A DNA stretch of 64,000 nt from Siphonodentalium dalli (taxonomy: Eukaryota; Mollusca; Scaphopoda; Gadilida; Siphonodentaliidae). Below are positions 1 to 11,800 of the stretch, piece by piece. Under the pieces are notes generated by a model, which searched no databases, was not told the DNA's origin, and worked only from the letters and a program-made list of their open reading frames with translations. The stretch is taken from positions 274,931,614 to 274,995,613 of the forward strand of contig CP136064.1 in NCBI GenBank assembly GCA_032622095.1, written 5' to 3'. The first letter of the stretch is position 1. The number at the start of each line of letters is the position of its first letter. The position numbers were made by a program, and so were the translations under genes.

Positions 1-1383
1 TTTCTGATCCGGAAAGTAAGAGGATTATCTTACTGGCTTCGAGATAAGATATTAATTAGAGGATTACTGGATATATTTTTGCATTGATTTAGGTCCCAGT
101 AGTAATGGAAGGGTGCATGCCTAATATATTATCAATAAGTGAACATATTATATGATATTGCGTTGTTTTTTTTAAATTAAATATCTAATTATATATTTTT
201 TTTAGCTTAGATGGAAATAAAAATAAGAATTACCATCCAGTTAATTAAGTTGTGTTAAGATTATTATTTTTTAAGTTAGGACAAGTGATCAGTAACTGAA
301 TGGTAAGTTTACACAGCCCAACTACACGGGTGACCATTAATCACATATATTATTTTCACTAATTCCACTAGAGGTTTCGATTTCCACTCAACGGCCTGCT
401 TCAGAATATGGTTTAGCGATTCACAGTTATTGTTCGTCCAATTAAATTAATATCAATACTGATCGAGAATACTAATTAAGTATACTCATAAATAATTCAC
501 AATAATAAAAGGCCGTGGCTAAAGAACGGTATACCGCTCTTTAGTACCAAACGCTAAAGAGCGGTATACTGTGCTTTAGCTATATGGGCCTGATACGCTA
601 ATGAACGGTATACCGCTCTTTAGCGTTTGGTGCTAAAGAACGGTATACTGCTCTTTAGTGACAAACGCTAAAGAGCGGTATACTGCGCTTTAGCTATATG
701 GGCCTGACACGATAATGAACGGTATACCCTCAGTGCTAAAGAGCGGTATACCGTTCTTTAGACACTCCGATAATAAAATGGGACAACGAATTAATATACT
801 CAATATCTCATTTAAATATACACCACTACCGATCCGATGGAAACTTTAAATAATTAATTTATTATTGTGAATTATTTATGAGTATACTTAATTAGTATTC
901 TCGATTAATTTTTATTGAGGCTATATATGACATTTTATTAAAATGTTTACACAGCCCAAGTCAAGTATTACGCTATAATTTGTTAATTAGAATTAGAATT
1001 AATGCAAATAATCACAAAACCAAATAAATTATTTCCTAATTTCTTCTGCATAAAACCCGACATTACTATTTGACCAATCAGAACGCAGACAAGACCGTTA
1101 GAAAAATATACGTCCAATCAAAACACGATGACTTAATTAGCCAGATAATAATTATTCAACTAATGCTTCAGAAACATTTTTTATTCAGAAACAAAATGCG
1201 ATGGATAAACACTTTACCGTTAAAATTGTATATGGAGAAAGTTTTAATCCACTGTGTTTATGCCATTCCATTACTACGGCCCTACGGGGACCTAAATCAA
1301 TGCAAAAGTATATCCAGTAATCCTCTAATTAATATCTTATCCCGAAGCCAGTAAGATAATCCTCTTACTTTCCGGATCAGAAA
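1..1383. repeat. Foldback element with ~110-bp terminal inverted repeats
   Basis: Bases 1-118 are the near-perfect reverse complement of 1266-1383 (the pattern TTTCTGATCCGGAAAG at the left, CTTTCCGGATCAGAAA at the right). A second inverted pair lies inside at about 445-507 and 862-925. The interior is AT-rich and shows no gene. The left end coincides with the window edge, so the element may extend further and its target site cannot be read. No transposase frame is present. Confidence 0.75.
505..780. repeat. Palindromic AAAGAGCGGTATAC array
   Basis: This is the core of the foldback element. About eight alternating copies of the self-complementary motif (A)AAGAGCGGTATACCGCTCTTT are separated by short spacers such as TATATGGGCCTGA. 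Each copy can pair with itself and with every neighbour. Confidence 0.8.
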
Positions 1384-1613
1384 TCACGTAATTTTTGTTA
1401 GGCTTCATGATCCTCTAAGTATCACTAAGCAAACAAACCCATCAGATTTCGGAAATTAATTATAAAAAACAAATTGCAAAGTAACATCTAACATGATCAT
1501 TTAGTGGTATCAATCCATTTTATCAGTCAATAAATCATGTAGACCTACTATATATTGCATTACTGCGGGGACTTACGCGAATTGAGTGACCTACGGAGAT
1601 TTACGCAAATCTA
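1384..1613. other. No gene seen
   Basis: AT-rich sequence between two inverted-repeat elements. No conserved reading frame or RNA gene was recognised. Confidence 0.5.
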
Positions 1614-2683
1614 GGGACCTACTGCATAAGGGTCCTACTATACGCAGCAAGTCCCTGGATATGCAGCAAGTCCCTGGTAAACGCAGCAAGTCCCTGGTAA
1701 ATGCAGCAAGTACCTCACACCTAGGGTGGATTAGTGGAGTTGTTGATGAGTTTAATCAGTGTTTTATGATCCATTTGATTTATGATCTGTGGCAGTTGAT
1801 TAGAATTGATTGGAAATCTTTATCCCTTTATAATTATTTAAGATGTGTGTTTGTAGATTTTTATATATAAAATAAAATAGTTTTTCTAAGTTTTTAACCA
1901 AGGAGTTCTCAAAATTCTATGTTCGCCCGGAAATTTGGAATTCAAAATCATCAGAAGTAAGGGACAAGCATTTTAACAGATTTTTAAGAGAGATCAAGCC
2001 AGTACCCGAAAAGATGCTGAGAACAACAGATGGCCAGAGGATGGTACTTACAGCAGTCAGTGCGGGGGAAAAAACAGGACAACGAAAGAGAAAACGAACG
2101 GCAAAGACAACCACAATCCCACAAAGAAAAGTTCCCAGGACCGGAGAGTGAAATTAAACAACATAGAGATAAAGAAAACAATTTTAATAGATGTATCCAA
2201 ATATTTTTTTATTCAATAAAATCTTCCCAAACGAATGTCTCAATACCTTGGTTTTTCCCTTTCCTTACAGGCCACATATATATACAATTTATTCTAATAA
2301 ACTTTTCTTTCAGCTCACTGCTATATATATATATGTATATTTATAAAACTGTGCTCTATTTTTCTTTTGTTGCTATTCTACTATTCTCATGTTACTTGTT
2401 TAACTCTTAATTTTTTCATTCAATGATTCAGTCCCACAATTCAGTCCAATTCCCTTCAATAATCTATCAGTATTACGATCAAATTAAAGCCCTGTGATTA
2501 AAGCCCTTTGTAATCAGCACCTCCACTGATTAAACATATCGTTGTGTAAACACGCATGACTAAACCGCCGTAATCCACCCTAGGTGTGAGGGACTTGCTG
2601 CATTTACCAGGGACTTGCTGCATTTACCGGGGACTTGCTGCATATCCAGGGACTTGCTGCGTATAGTAGAACCGCTGCATAAC
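1614..2683. repeat. Inverted-repeat element built of 'gcagcaagtccctggta' units
   Basis: Left arm 1614-1735 and right arm 2566-2683 are reverse complements. Each is made of three to four copies of a ~21-bp unit around GCAGCAAGTCCCTGG and is closed on the inner side by CCTAGGGTGGATTA. The 830-bp interior is AT-rich with no recognisable gene. The element ends about 130 bp upstream of the DAP1 start codon, so it probably lies in or next to that gene's promoter or 5' UTR. Confidence 0.7.
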
Positions 2684-2814
2684 GCGTCACCGGCTAAATA
2701 CATTGGCCGAAATTTGGCGAAAAGTTGTGGGTCGACATTTTGAAGTTGACACGAATCGTTTTGTTTTTCACAAACAATCATAACATATTTGTCAATTTTC
2801 TTGATAAAAGAAAT

Positions 2815-2860
2815 ATGTCAGAATCAGTAGATGATGTCAAAGCAGGACACACACAAGCCG
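2815..2860 (+). CDS. DAP1: DAP1 exon 1 (start codon, residues 1-15 plus one base)
   Basis: ATG at 2815 opens MSESVDDVKAGHTQA and the exon ends in phase 1 (GCC G). The donor is GTTATT, which lacks the usual A/G at +3 and G at +5 and so looks weak. The KAGH motif and the length before the VKAGG core match the vertebrate protein, which supports this ATG. In-frame codons upstream of it look non-coding. Confidence 0.88.
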
Positions 2861-5800
2861 GTTATTATCTCATAAGTTACATCACGAAATTAAACTGTCA
2901 GAATCGTTGTATTCCATGTGTAATTGTATTGCGTATTTTCGTCATAACTTCAGGCCGAGTTTTCGATTCGTACTCTTTTTGATAACACGTCAACACATTT
3001 TAAAGAGACCTATAATGTTCAATGAAAACAGTTGAACTGTTTCTGTCGCATTATCAGAAAAATCACATCTGCACAAAAAAAAATAGCTGTCGACAAGACG
3101 ACAACGCAGCGCAGTAAATTATAACTCTTTTTAAATGCTAAATTGTTTTATAATTTCGGCCTCCGTATAATTTATACAGTCAGTCATGAATGTACTAGTA
3201 GTAACATTCATCTGGAAACAGCAATCTGTGGAAGCGGTCATATGACTTCAACTCGAATATAAAATTTTAACCTAAATTCCTAATTTTACTAGAATGATGA
3301 AATATCTTATAACGCCCTAGCTGTTATTGTTTGTTGATGGCGATAATAACGCCGATGGGGTCATTGTCACAAGGCTTCGGTCACTTTCGTAGCCAGCTTT
3401 TTAAATCGATCACAAATGTAACCAACTTTTCACCGGCGATAACATTCATAGCCAGCTTTTCTAATTATACCCCCACTTTCGAAGAAAATGGGGGGGGGGG
3501 GTATACTGGATTGACTGCGTCTGTCCGTCACACTTTTTGGTTTCCGGATGATAACTCCAGTTTGGATTGTTTAATTGGAAATTCTGTTTTTTTTTGTGGG
3601 TCATATCAAAATACAGGTCAAGTTCGAATTTGAGTTTGATACAATGATTTTCCCCAAGTTATGGGCCTTTCGACTTTGAAATTTTTTTTTTTTAATTTTC
3701 TGTATGAGGGTACCTTCACGGTGTAATCAACTCCTCCTACAGTTTTGATAGTAGATATTTGAAACTTCATTTTTTTTTGGATGCTATCACACTCGACAAA
3801 AGCCATCTTAGATGTTAAGGTTGCGTTTCATTTTCTACCCTTTTTTGGGTTTCTGCAATCATTCGAACAAATATGAACCAATATCGAAATTATTAATCCC
3901 AAATTTTTCTTTAAATTTAAAAATCCTTTTTGTTGGGTTTATGGATAATGCGGGTTGAATTTGCCACTGTGGGGGTATGCTAGCACTCGAGTGCACACCT
4001 CTTGTTCCATATGCTTTATATGACGCGAAAATGACGTCACCACGTTCGTGACTGAAATGTTTACGTCCTGCTCCAAAACTGACTTCGTTTATCAACTTAT
4101 ATTGGAATATAATTGGAGCATTCTAAGGCCTAAAAAAAAAAGACGTTTGTTTCCGCTAACAAGCTGGAAAAAAATAGGGACGGTAGGCAGGCAAAACTTT
4201 TTTTTTAACTAAATATTTGTATTTTTCTATATTTTTAACAATACATGTATAATACTTGATATGAGCCCACATTATGGACTTCTTAGTCTCAAGGTGTTCA
4301 ACCCATGGGATATAGAAACAAGAAATTCAGATTCAAAGTTACAGATGATATATATTTCTTTCTTCCATCTATAGTGTCATGTTTGATCTGTTGTTCCCCG
4401 ATCTCTCTATCACCGCAAACAAACTCGATATGGTTTATTTTGAATGCTGACAACTACTTAACTTTCATTTAAAAATTTATGTTGAATGGCGCTGATTCAG
4501 CCGATGTACGGCACCTCACTTTAACCTTACTGAAGTCAGTCTTATCCGGGTGGATTAAAAAGAAGAGTTCTTCAATTTTGGCTTCGTTGTCTGTCGTTCT
4601 GATCTCTATTTTGCTTCTGCAGTGGACACATTCATCCAGATAGATAGCCACGACAACGTGCTGGCCTATTTTTTTAATAGTGCGATATTGTCCCAACAGA
4701 AATACACCTCTGCCAGGACTTGCACTGTAACATGAAGAAGAAGGTAGCTAGCCATTGTTGCTGTTGTTGTGGTGTGAATTCTGTTTACTTTCCAAAGCAC
4801 CGGCTGTTTTCAATGATGGGAGATATGTATCTACGTATTTCCACCGGAAGCGACCGCCATGCTTTTATCTCTGTTAAATGCGTGAAACATTCACAGGTAC
4901 CATTATTTTTTTATTTTAGCTCACCTGAGACGAAGTCTCCGGTGGAGCTATAGTCATCACTCCTCGTCCGTCGTCCGTCCGTCCGTCCGTCAACAATTCT
5001 TTGAACATCTTCTACTCTGAAACCGTAATGCCGAATTGGTTCATATTTGGTGTGGATGTTCCCTAGGTGACTCTCATTCAGATTTGTTCAAATGAGGACA
5101 CTGGGTCAAATAGTTGCGAAGCCAGGGCCATAACTCTGTAATTCTTACAACGACTTCTTCTCAAATTTCATTTGGCCGAATGGGTTCATATTTGGTACAA
5201 AGGGTCCTTGGGGGACTGTTATTCAGATTTGTTCAAATGAGGTCACTGGGTCGAATGTGGGCGGAGCCAGTGACATAACTAAAAAAAAAAAAAAAAATTG
5301 GTCAAATTCAGATTTTTTGAATTTTCACCATACTCAAATTAACAAACAAAAAATTAATTTTTTAATCATTTTATAAAATTTGAAAAAAGTTACACCATTA
5401 TAACATCTGCAGAGTTATGAAACTTTAATCTTTAATCTTCTGAAATTACAGAAATATTCCATTACCCATCCCCCCTCCCACATGGCACAGACCCACTCCC
5501 ACCCTGCAGTGGCCTGCACCCAACCAACATCCCTTCCAATGGATATCATTTCCAGCTTCCAACTTTAATACCTGTTCTATTAAAGTTGCAGATATCTCTT
5601 TGTGGATAAACAGAGAGAAACACATGTCATTAAGCAAGATTAGAATAATATGTCACTGACAGCTTGTATAAACATACTGCTAGCAATTTTAAACAAACTG
5701 CCTGAATTTAGTGTGTCTGACATTTGCAGAATGAGGTTCCCAGAGGGTGAATTTAGTGATGCTATCCCACACAGTGGGCTAGCATCACCAAATTCACCCT

Positions 5801-8800
5801 CTGGAGACCTCATTTTGCTTAGGCCTCATCTTCTGGGAAGTATCTATAGTATCAAATTAACATTGTTTTTAGTTACATTTCCCTTCTAGGAAGTTTCTAT
5901 ATCCCCTAATTTGCAGAAGATAAAATTCATAATTGAGGTGCCCAATGGGTGAACATCAACTTCCAACTGGGGAACTTCAATGTTATCCTAGGTCTGCCAT
6001 AGCAGTTGAGGGCCTTAGCAGAATGAGATCCCCAGAGGGTGAATTTAGTGATGCTAACCCACTCCAAACGAAGGACAGTTTCACTCTTAATAGGCTTCCT
6101 TCACAAGGACCATCAGGTCTATTTTACTGATATTTATCATATGTATGAAGGGTTCTTTTGTGTCTGGGATTCAAATTTATTCAGATGGGGTCACCAGGGT
6201 AAATAGGGTGGGACCAGGGACATAACTATATGTATGGAGCAATCAGGAGGATCCTTTCGTGACTGAGATTCAGATTTGTTAAAATGAGGTCAACCGGTCA
6301 ATCTGACATACATGTATTGTGTTTTGGGTCCATGGATAATTGGGCTTCAGACATGTCTAAATGGTTTTAGAAAAAGGCGCTTGTGAGATTGAAAATTTCC
6401 AACAATTGAGAAAGTTTGAGGTGTCAACCTAAGACTTGGGAGTCTGTAGCCCGGTCGGGAGGGGACTTGTTGAACTGGAGGAGGGGGGGGGGGGGGGGGG
6501 GGGGGTGATCAGTAGTGCACATTTGGTAATTTCAAGGTGGATTTTCACCAATCTATATATACGTGAAGTCTCTCTAGCACATATCCTGTTTAGAGCTACA
6601 CTCTTTTAAAGTGATAATGAAAAGTTCTGACTGTTGTGGTCTCCAGAGTCCCAGTCTTATCAGTCTTTGCAGTCTGGTGAGCGACCCACAGTCATTGACT
6701 GTCTTGTTTAAATCAGTATTTTGATCGCAATAAAAAGTTTAGACTCAACGCTTTTAAATAGGGTCGGTCGGGTTAGCGGAAACAAACGTCTTTTTTTTTA
6801 GGCCTAAGGACATTGATCCGAAACCTCAGGTTATAAGATGTACCGTACTAATATCAAATTAAAAGTCAAGTTGTTTTTCATCCACGAACTCAGAAAAATG
6901 AGATTAACCTTGTTCATTGAGGCTCGCATGAATATGAAAAGCTGGCTACAAATGTGATCACCATAGAAAAGCTGGCTACATTTGTGATCGATTTAAAAAG
7001 CTGGCTACGAATGTGATCGATGCCTTGTGACAATGAACCCATCAGCGATAATAACTGTCCAGCGCTTGTCTTGTAATGAAGTTCCCTCGTTGATTTGTTG
7101 AGGCCGTAATCGGAGAAGTTGGATCCCATGCGAAGATGGGCTCTCTATGAAGACTGCCCAATGCAGAGTCAACCTCAGATATCAAGAAGATAAAATACAT
7201 GGATAACTCTAAAATCAAGTGTCTATCGGGCCAAGTTTCCTTGAACAAAATGGTGATAATTTAAATTAACAGGTTTTTAGGTAATTTTAAACTATAGTTG
7301 ACTGTGGTTAGCATTTTTGGGCAATTAATCGATTCTGACAACTGAAGCGGCATTTGTTGTTGGAATCTGATGATATGGGGACCATCAAATCGGATTGAAT
7401 ATCTTTAAAAGTTTAAATTATAGATCACTTTCTTTGGTTTCAGTGAAAGCCGGCGGCATGAGAATAGTGCAGCATAAAACTAAAGCTACAGGTGGTGGGG
7501 ATAAGATGACTCCTGAAGATGAAGAGGAATTCGGAACGTATGTATTTTTGGATAGATCATTCCAATGTCAAGGCTAAAGGTTCTCCATTGAGTTGTTAAC
7601 ACAAGTTGGAGCATGTTCCATATCAATTTGTAGCTAACAATAAACTCATTCATGCAGAAATTTCATTTTCATAATATTGCATGTACACCATGGTTAGATT
7701 TCTGGTTTGTATCGTACCAGTGGCACCGTGGCAACTACATGTAGACCATGGCCCAACGACAAGTACACCGCGGCCCAACTGTAGTTTAATAGCCGGTGGA
7801 GCTGCGGTGTAGTTGCATTTCGGCCGTGGTGGCAACGCTAACCGCACCACGGTTAAGTGGACACTTGTTTAGTCCAGCAGGGTACCATGATTAGGATTTT
7901 GGTGACAGGTGCATTTCCGTGCTTTCTACAGACTACAGACCAGGAATCATGCGAATTTCATAACACACAAGTTTGCCAGATTTTGATCTTTGTTTTGATT
8001 TGCGTAAATGCGAGTCTGAATCCAAGTCCTGAGTATTTTTGTTAAAATTGTCTGGTAAGTCTGCCAGTGCAATCGACCAAACAACACAATCATTGCAAGT
8101 GTAGTGAAAATACTGCGCTATTCAATGAAATGAAACAGGCATCACGTGGTACGCTTGTCCGTATTTACGTCAACATTGGTTCTCTCATGCATGTTTGCTC
8201 TTATCTGTACTCCATCGACGTATTGCACTACATCGACGATCACCAGGCGGTTTTGCCAGGCAATTTTCGATTGGCTCCTTAACAATGATTCGATTTGAGA
8301 TTCGATTCGATTTTGAATCGTTTGCCTGATTCAATTCGAGATTCGATTCGAAATGAAAACACCCGATTCGCAGGGCCCTACAAAGTTATCAATTTCTATG
8401 AACAAATGTATAATTCAAGCCTGAGTTTAATGTGCCTGTCATTTGCAGAATGAGGTCCATATAGGGTGAATTTATTGATGCTCTTCCACATAGCAGACTA
8501 GCATCACCAAATTCACCTCTGGGGACCTCATTCTGCATAACCTCATCTGCTATGGGAGACATACTCAGATTGAAGTTCCAAAATGGTGAATATTTAAGAA
8601 ATGGTTGTTGATTTGCTTGCGTTCCATAGAGTATGGATGCAAGTTGGTCTGACATTTTGTGTGGAACGCTTAAAATGTCAGACCAACTTGCATCCATACT
8701 CTATGGAACGCAACAAAATCAACATCCATTACTTATATTTACAATCAACAGAGTCAACTGGCAGATTAAATGAGTTTTAAGTGCCCATTTCCAACGTTAT

Positions 8801-11800
8801 TATCGTGATGGGTGAGGATTTAGACTGAAATTAATAATAGTGATGGGTGAGGATTTAGACTGAAATTAATAATAGTGATGGGTGAGGATTTAGACTGAAA
8901 TTAATAAGAGTGATGGGTGAGGATTTAGACTGAAATTAATAATAGTGATGGGTGAGGATTTAGACTGAAATTAATAATAGTGAAGGGTGGGGATTTAGAC
9001 TGAAATTAATAATAGTGATGGGTGAGGATTTAGACTGAAATTAATAATAGTGATGGGTGGGGATTTAGGCTGAAATTAATAATAGTGAAGGGTGGGGATT
9101 TAGACTGAAATTAATAATAGTGATGGGTGAGGATTTAGACTGAAATTAATAATAGTGATGGGTGGGGATTTAGACTGAAATTAATAATAGTGATGGGTGA
9201 GGATTTAGACTGAAATTAATAATAGTGATGGGTGGGGATTTAGGCTGAAATTAATAATAGTGAAGGGTGGGGATTTAGACTGAAATTAATAATAGTGATG
9301 GGTGAGGATTTAGACTGAAATTAATAATAGTGATGGGTGAGGATTTAGACTGAAATTAATAAGAGTGATGGGTGGGGATTTAGGCTGAAATTAATAATAG
9401 TGAAGGGTGGGGATTTAGGCTGAAATTAATAATAGTGAAGGGTGGGGATTTAGGCTGAAATTATTTTCAGTCCTTCAATTATAATATTGACTGATATACT
9501 GTTTGTATTTTCAGTCATCCATGTTTTTGTTGTAATTATAATATTGACTGATATAATTTTTGTATTTTCAGTCCTCCATGCTCTTGTGGTAATTATAATG
9601 TTGACTGATATGCTGCTTATTTTCAGTCGACCATGTTTTTGTGGTAATTATAATATTGACTGATATACTGTTTAGGGACCTGCGAATATTCAAGATTTGA
9701 TTTTGATGTCGATATCGGGCACCCGAATCGGTCCGCTGATTTCGGATATTTTCGAATCAGTGTTACTTTGGAGTAGTCTCATTATTTGCTTCTAGATAAC
9801 ACGTGACAAACGACCTGAAATCACAAAAAATTGAAGCACAATTAAGGTTGTCGAGTTAGCCAATATAGGTAATTTTGAATGTATGTCGTTCAGAATAGAT
9901 TATGCAAATTATGTGGCTCGATCGCAACCTGCAACAGTGATCAATCGCCGCATATATTTGTAATCTGTATCGACACAATATAAATTGTCTACACTGTACA
10001 GTGATCGCTAGATACGGAACTCAATTGATTACCTTATGTTTAGAACTTCAGATATCCAATTCAAATATATGAATAAAATTTGATGTCAGCCGCCGTTATG
10101 CTCGACAAAACATAGATTGGAACGAACAGAAACCTTAGAACAATCGGTCTATTATATGTTCTTAAATGGACATCATTGTATGCGACCAGTTATCTGCGAC
10201 ACTGCCGGCAGATTTCCTAGAAATTACCTACTTTCAGTTTATGTTTCCCGGCAAAGTTTCTATCCATTGAATCTTGTTGTTAAAGGTACTCAATCCGATC
10301 AGAGGGTCCTATATTACTATTTCTTTGGCTTTGGGGGTAAAAAATAATTGCTTCGAGTTGAGGAACCTACCAATCAACGCTCAGGGTGATCAGATATCGA
10401 TATTTGAAGTTTCGTTATTTCTATTCTTTCTGTCCCAGAACACAGTCAAAATTGCGTTATTATTACCACTTGATTTTAGAGTTATCCATCCTTGTCTGTT
10501 TGAATAGTGTTTTGGTGTACACATCTCGGGCAGATTACGAAGTTAAGGGCAATTATTAGTACTCATCTCGAGAAAATAACAAATTTCAAAAATCAATATC
10601 TAATAACTCTGAGCTTTGTTTGATGGGTTCCTCGACTCTAATCAAATATTTTTTACCCCCAAAGCCAAAGAAATAGTAATATTGGACCCTCTGATCGGAT
10701 TGTTGTTGTTGGAATCTGTTGAGATGGGGACCCTCTGATCGGATTGAGTACCTTTAACATTTAACACTTGTAATCTATGTATATTTTGGACTTGGACCCC
10801 CTCCGTGAATACAATTACTGTGGATATGTGATGTAGGTATTTGATCTATTGTGGGGTGAAAAATGTAATAGGTAACTACCATTGGTATCGGACTACAACA
10901 ATTACATAGCTGAATGGTGTACCCATGTCCAAGTGTGTAAAATTTGTATTATCTTTATTAAATAATGTAGACAAGTGACTTCCATTCCATGGGGTTTGTG
11001 ATACGTTGATTGAACTGTTTATAAGTGTCTCACTGTCACGTCTTGAGTTATGTTCCCCATGACACAGCTAGATAAAAATTCAATGCAACGTATCCCAAAC
11101 CCTCCATAAGAGTGAGAGTGACTTGCCTATATCATGATTTTCCTAAAGAAAACACAAGTTCCAATGGATTTTTAAGAAAATTAACATTCTTACATGGTAT
11201 ATAGTGAATTTTGCAGTGTTTTTGTCATGAGACACCGAAGTAAACACTGGTAAACAATGTCAATCACTAGCTGATTCGATTTGAGATTTGATTCGATGTC
11301 GATATCAGGAAGGAGATTCGATATCGAGATTCGATTCGATGCAAAATCCCCGATTCGCAGATCCCTAATACTGTTTGTATTTTCAGTCCTCCTAGCTTTT
11401 GTGGTACTAATTATAATATTGACTGATATGCTGTTTATTTTCAGTCATCCATGCTCTTGTGGTAATTATAATATTGACTGATATACTGTTTGTATTTTCA
11501 GTCCTCCTAGCTTTTGTGGTACTAATTATAATATTGACTGATATGCTGCTTATTTTCAGTCGTCGATGTTTTCGTGGTAATTATAATATTGACTAATATG
11601 CTGTTTGTATTTTCAGTCATCCATGCTCTAGTGGTAATTATAATATTGACTGATATGCTGCTTATTTTCAGTCGTCGATGTTTTCGTGGTAATTATAATA
11701 TTGACTGATATGCTGTTTGTATTTTCAGTCATCGATGTTTTCGTGGTAATTATGATATTGACTAATATGCTGTTTGTATTTTCAGTCGTCGATGTTTTCG

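Larger units (their letters stand above)
3331..7060. repeat. Widely spaced inverted repeats ('aaaagctggcta')
   Basis: Bases 3331-3470 (TCATTGTCACAAGGC, then repeated TAGCCAGCTTTT) recur inverted at 6930-7060 as AAAAGCTGGCTA repeats followed by GCCTTGTGACAATGA. Nested inside, 4118-4165 (AGGCCTAAAAAAAAAAGACG) pairs with 6755-6805. The arms are unequally spaced, so this is probably a large decayed terminal-inverted-repeat element whose middle has been rearranged. Confidence 0.5.
2861..7443 (+). other. DAP1 intron 1, repeat-filled
   Basis: It holds a GC-poor first part, a bivalve-type CGTCC repeat, a copy of the 'gaggtccccagagggtgaa' family, a G26 tract at 6481-6506 and the right-hand end of a 'ggattgagtacct'-type MITE (about 7050-7405) that stops some 38 bp before the exon 2 acceptor (TTTGGTTTCAG). 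No other coding exon was recognised. Confidence 0.7.

Noticed and set aside
8806-9463. CRISPR-like array
   Set aside because: Units are contiguous with no unique spacers, and this is animal DNA: an ordinary minisatellite.
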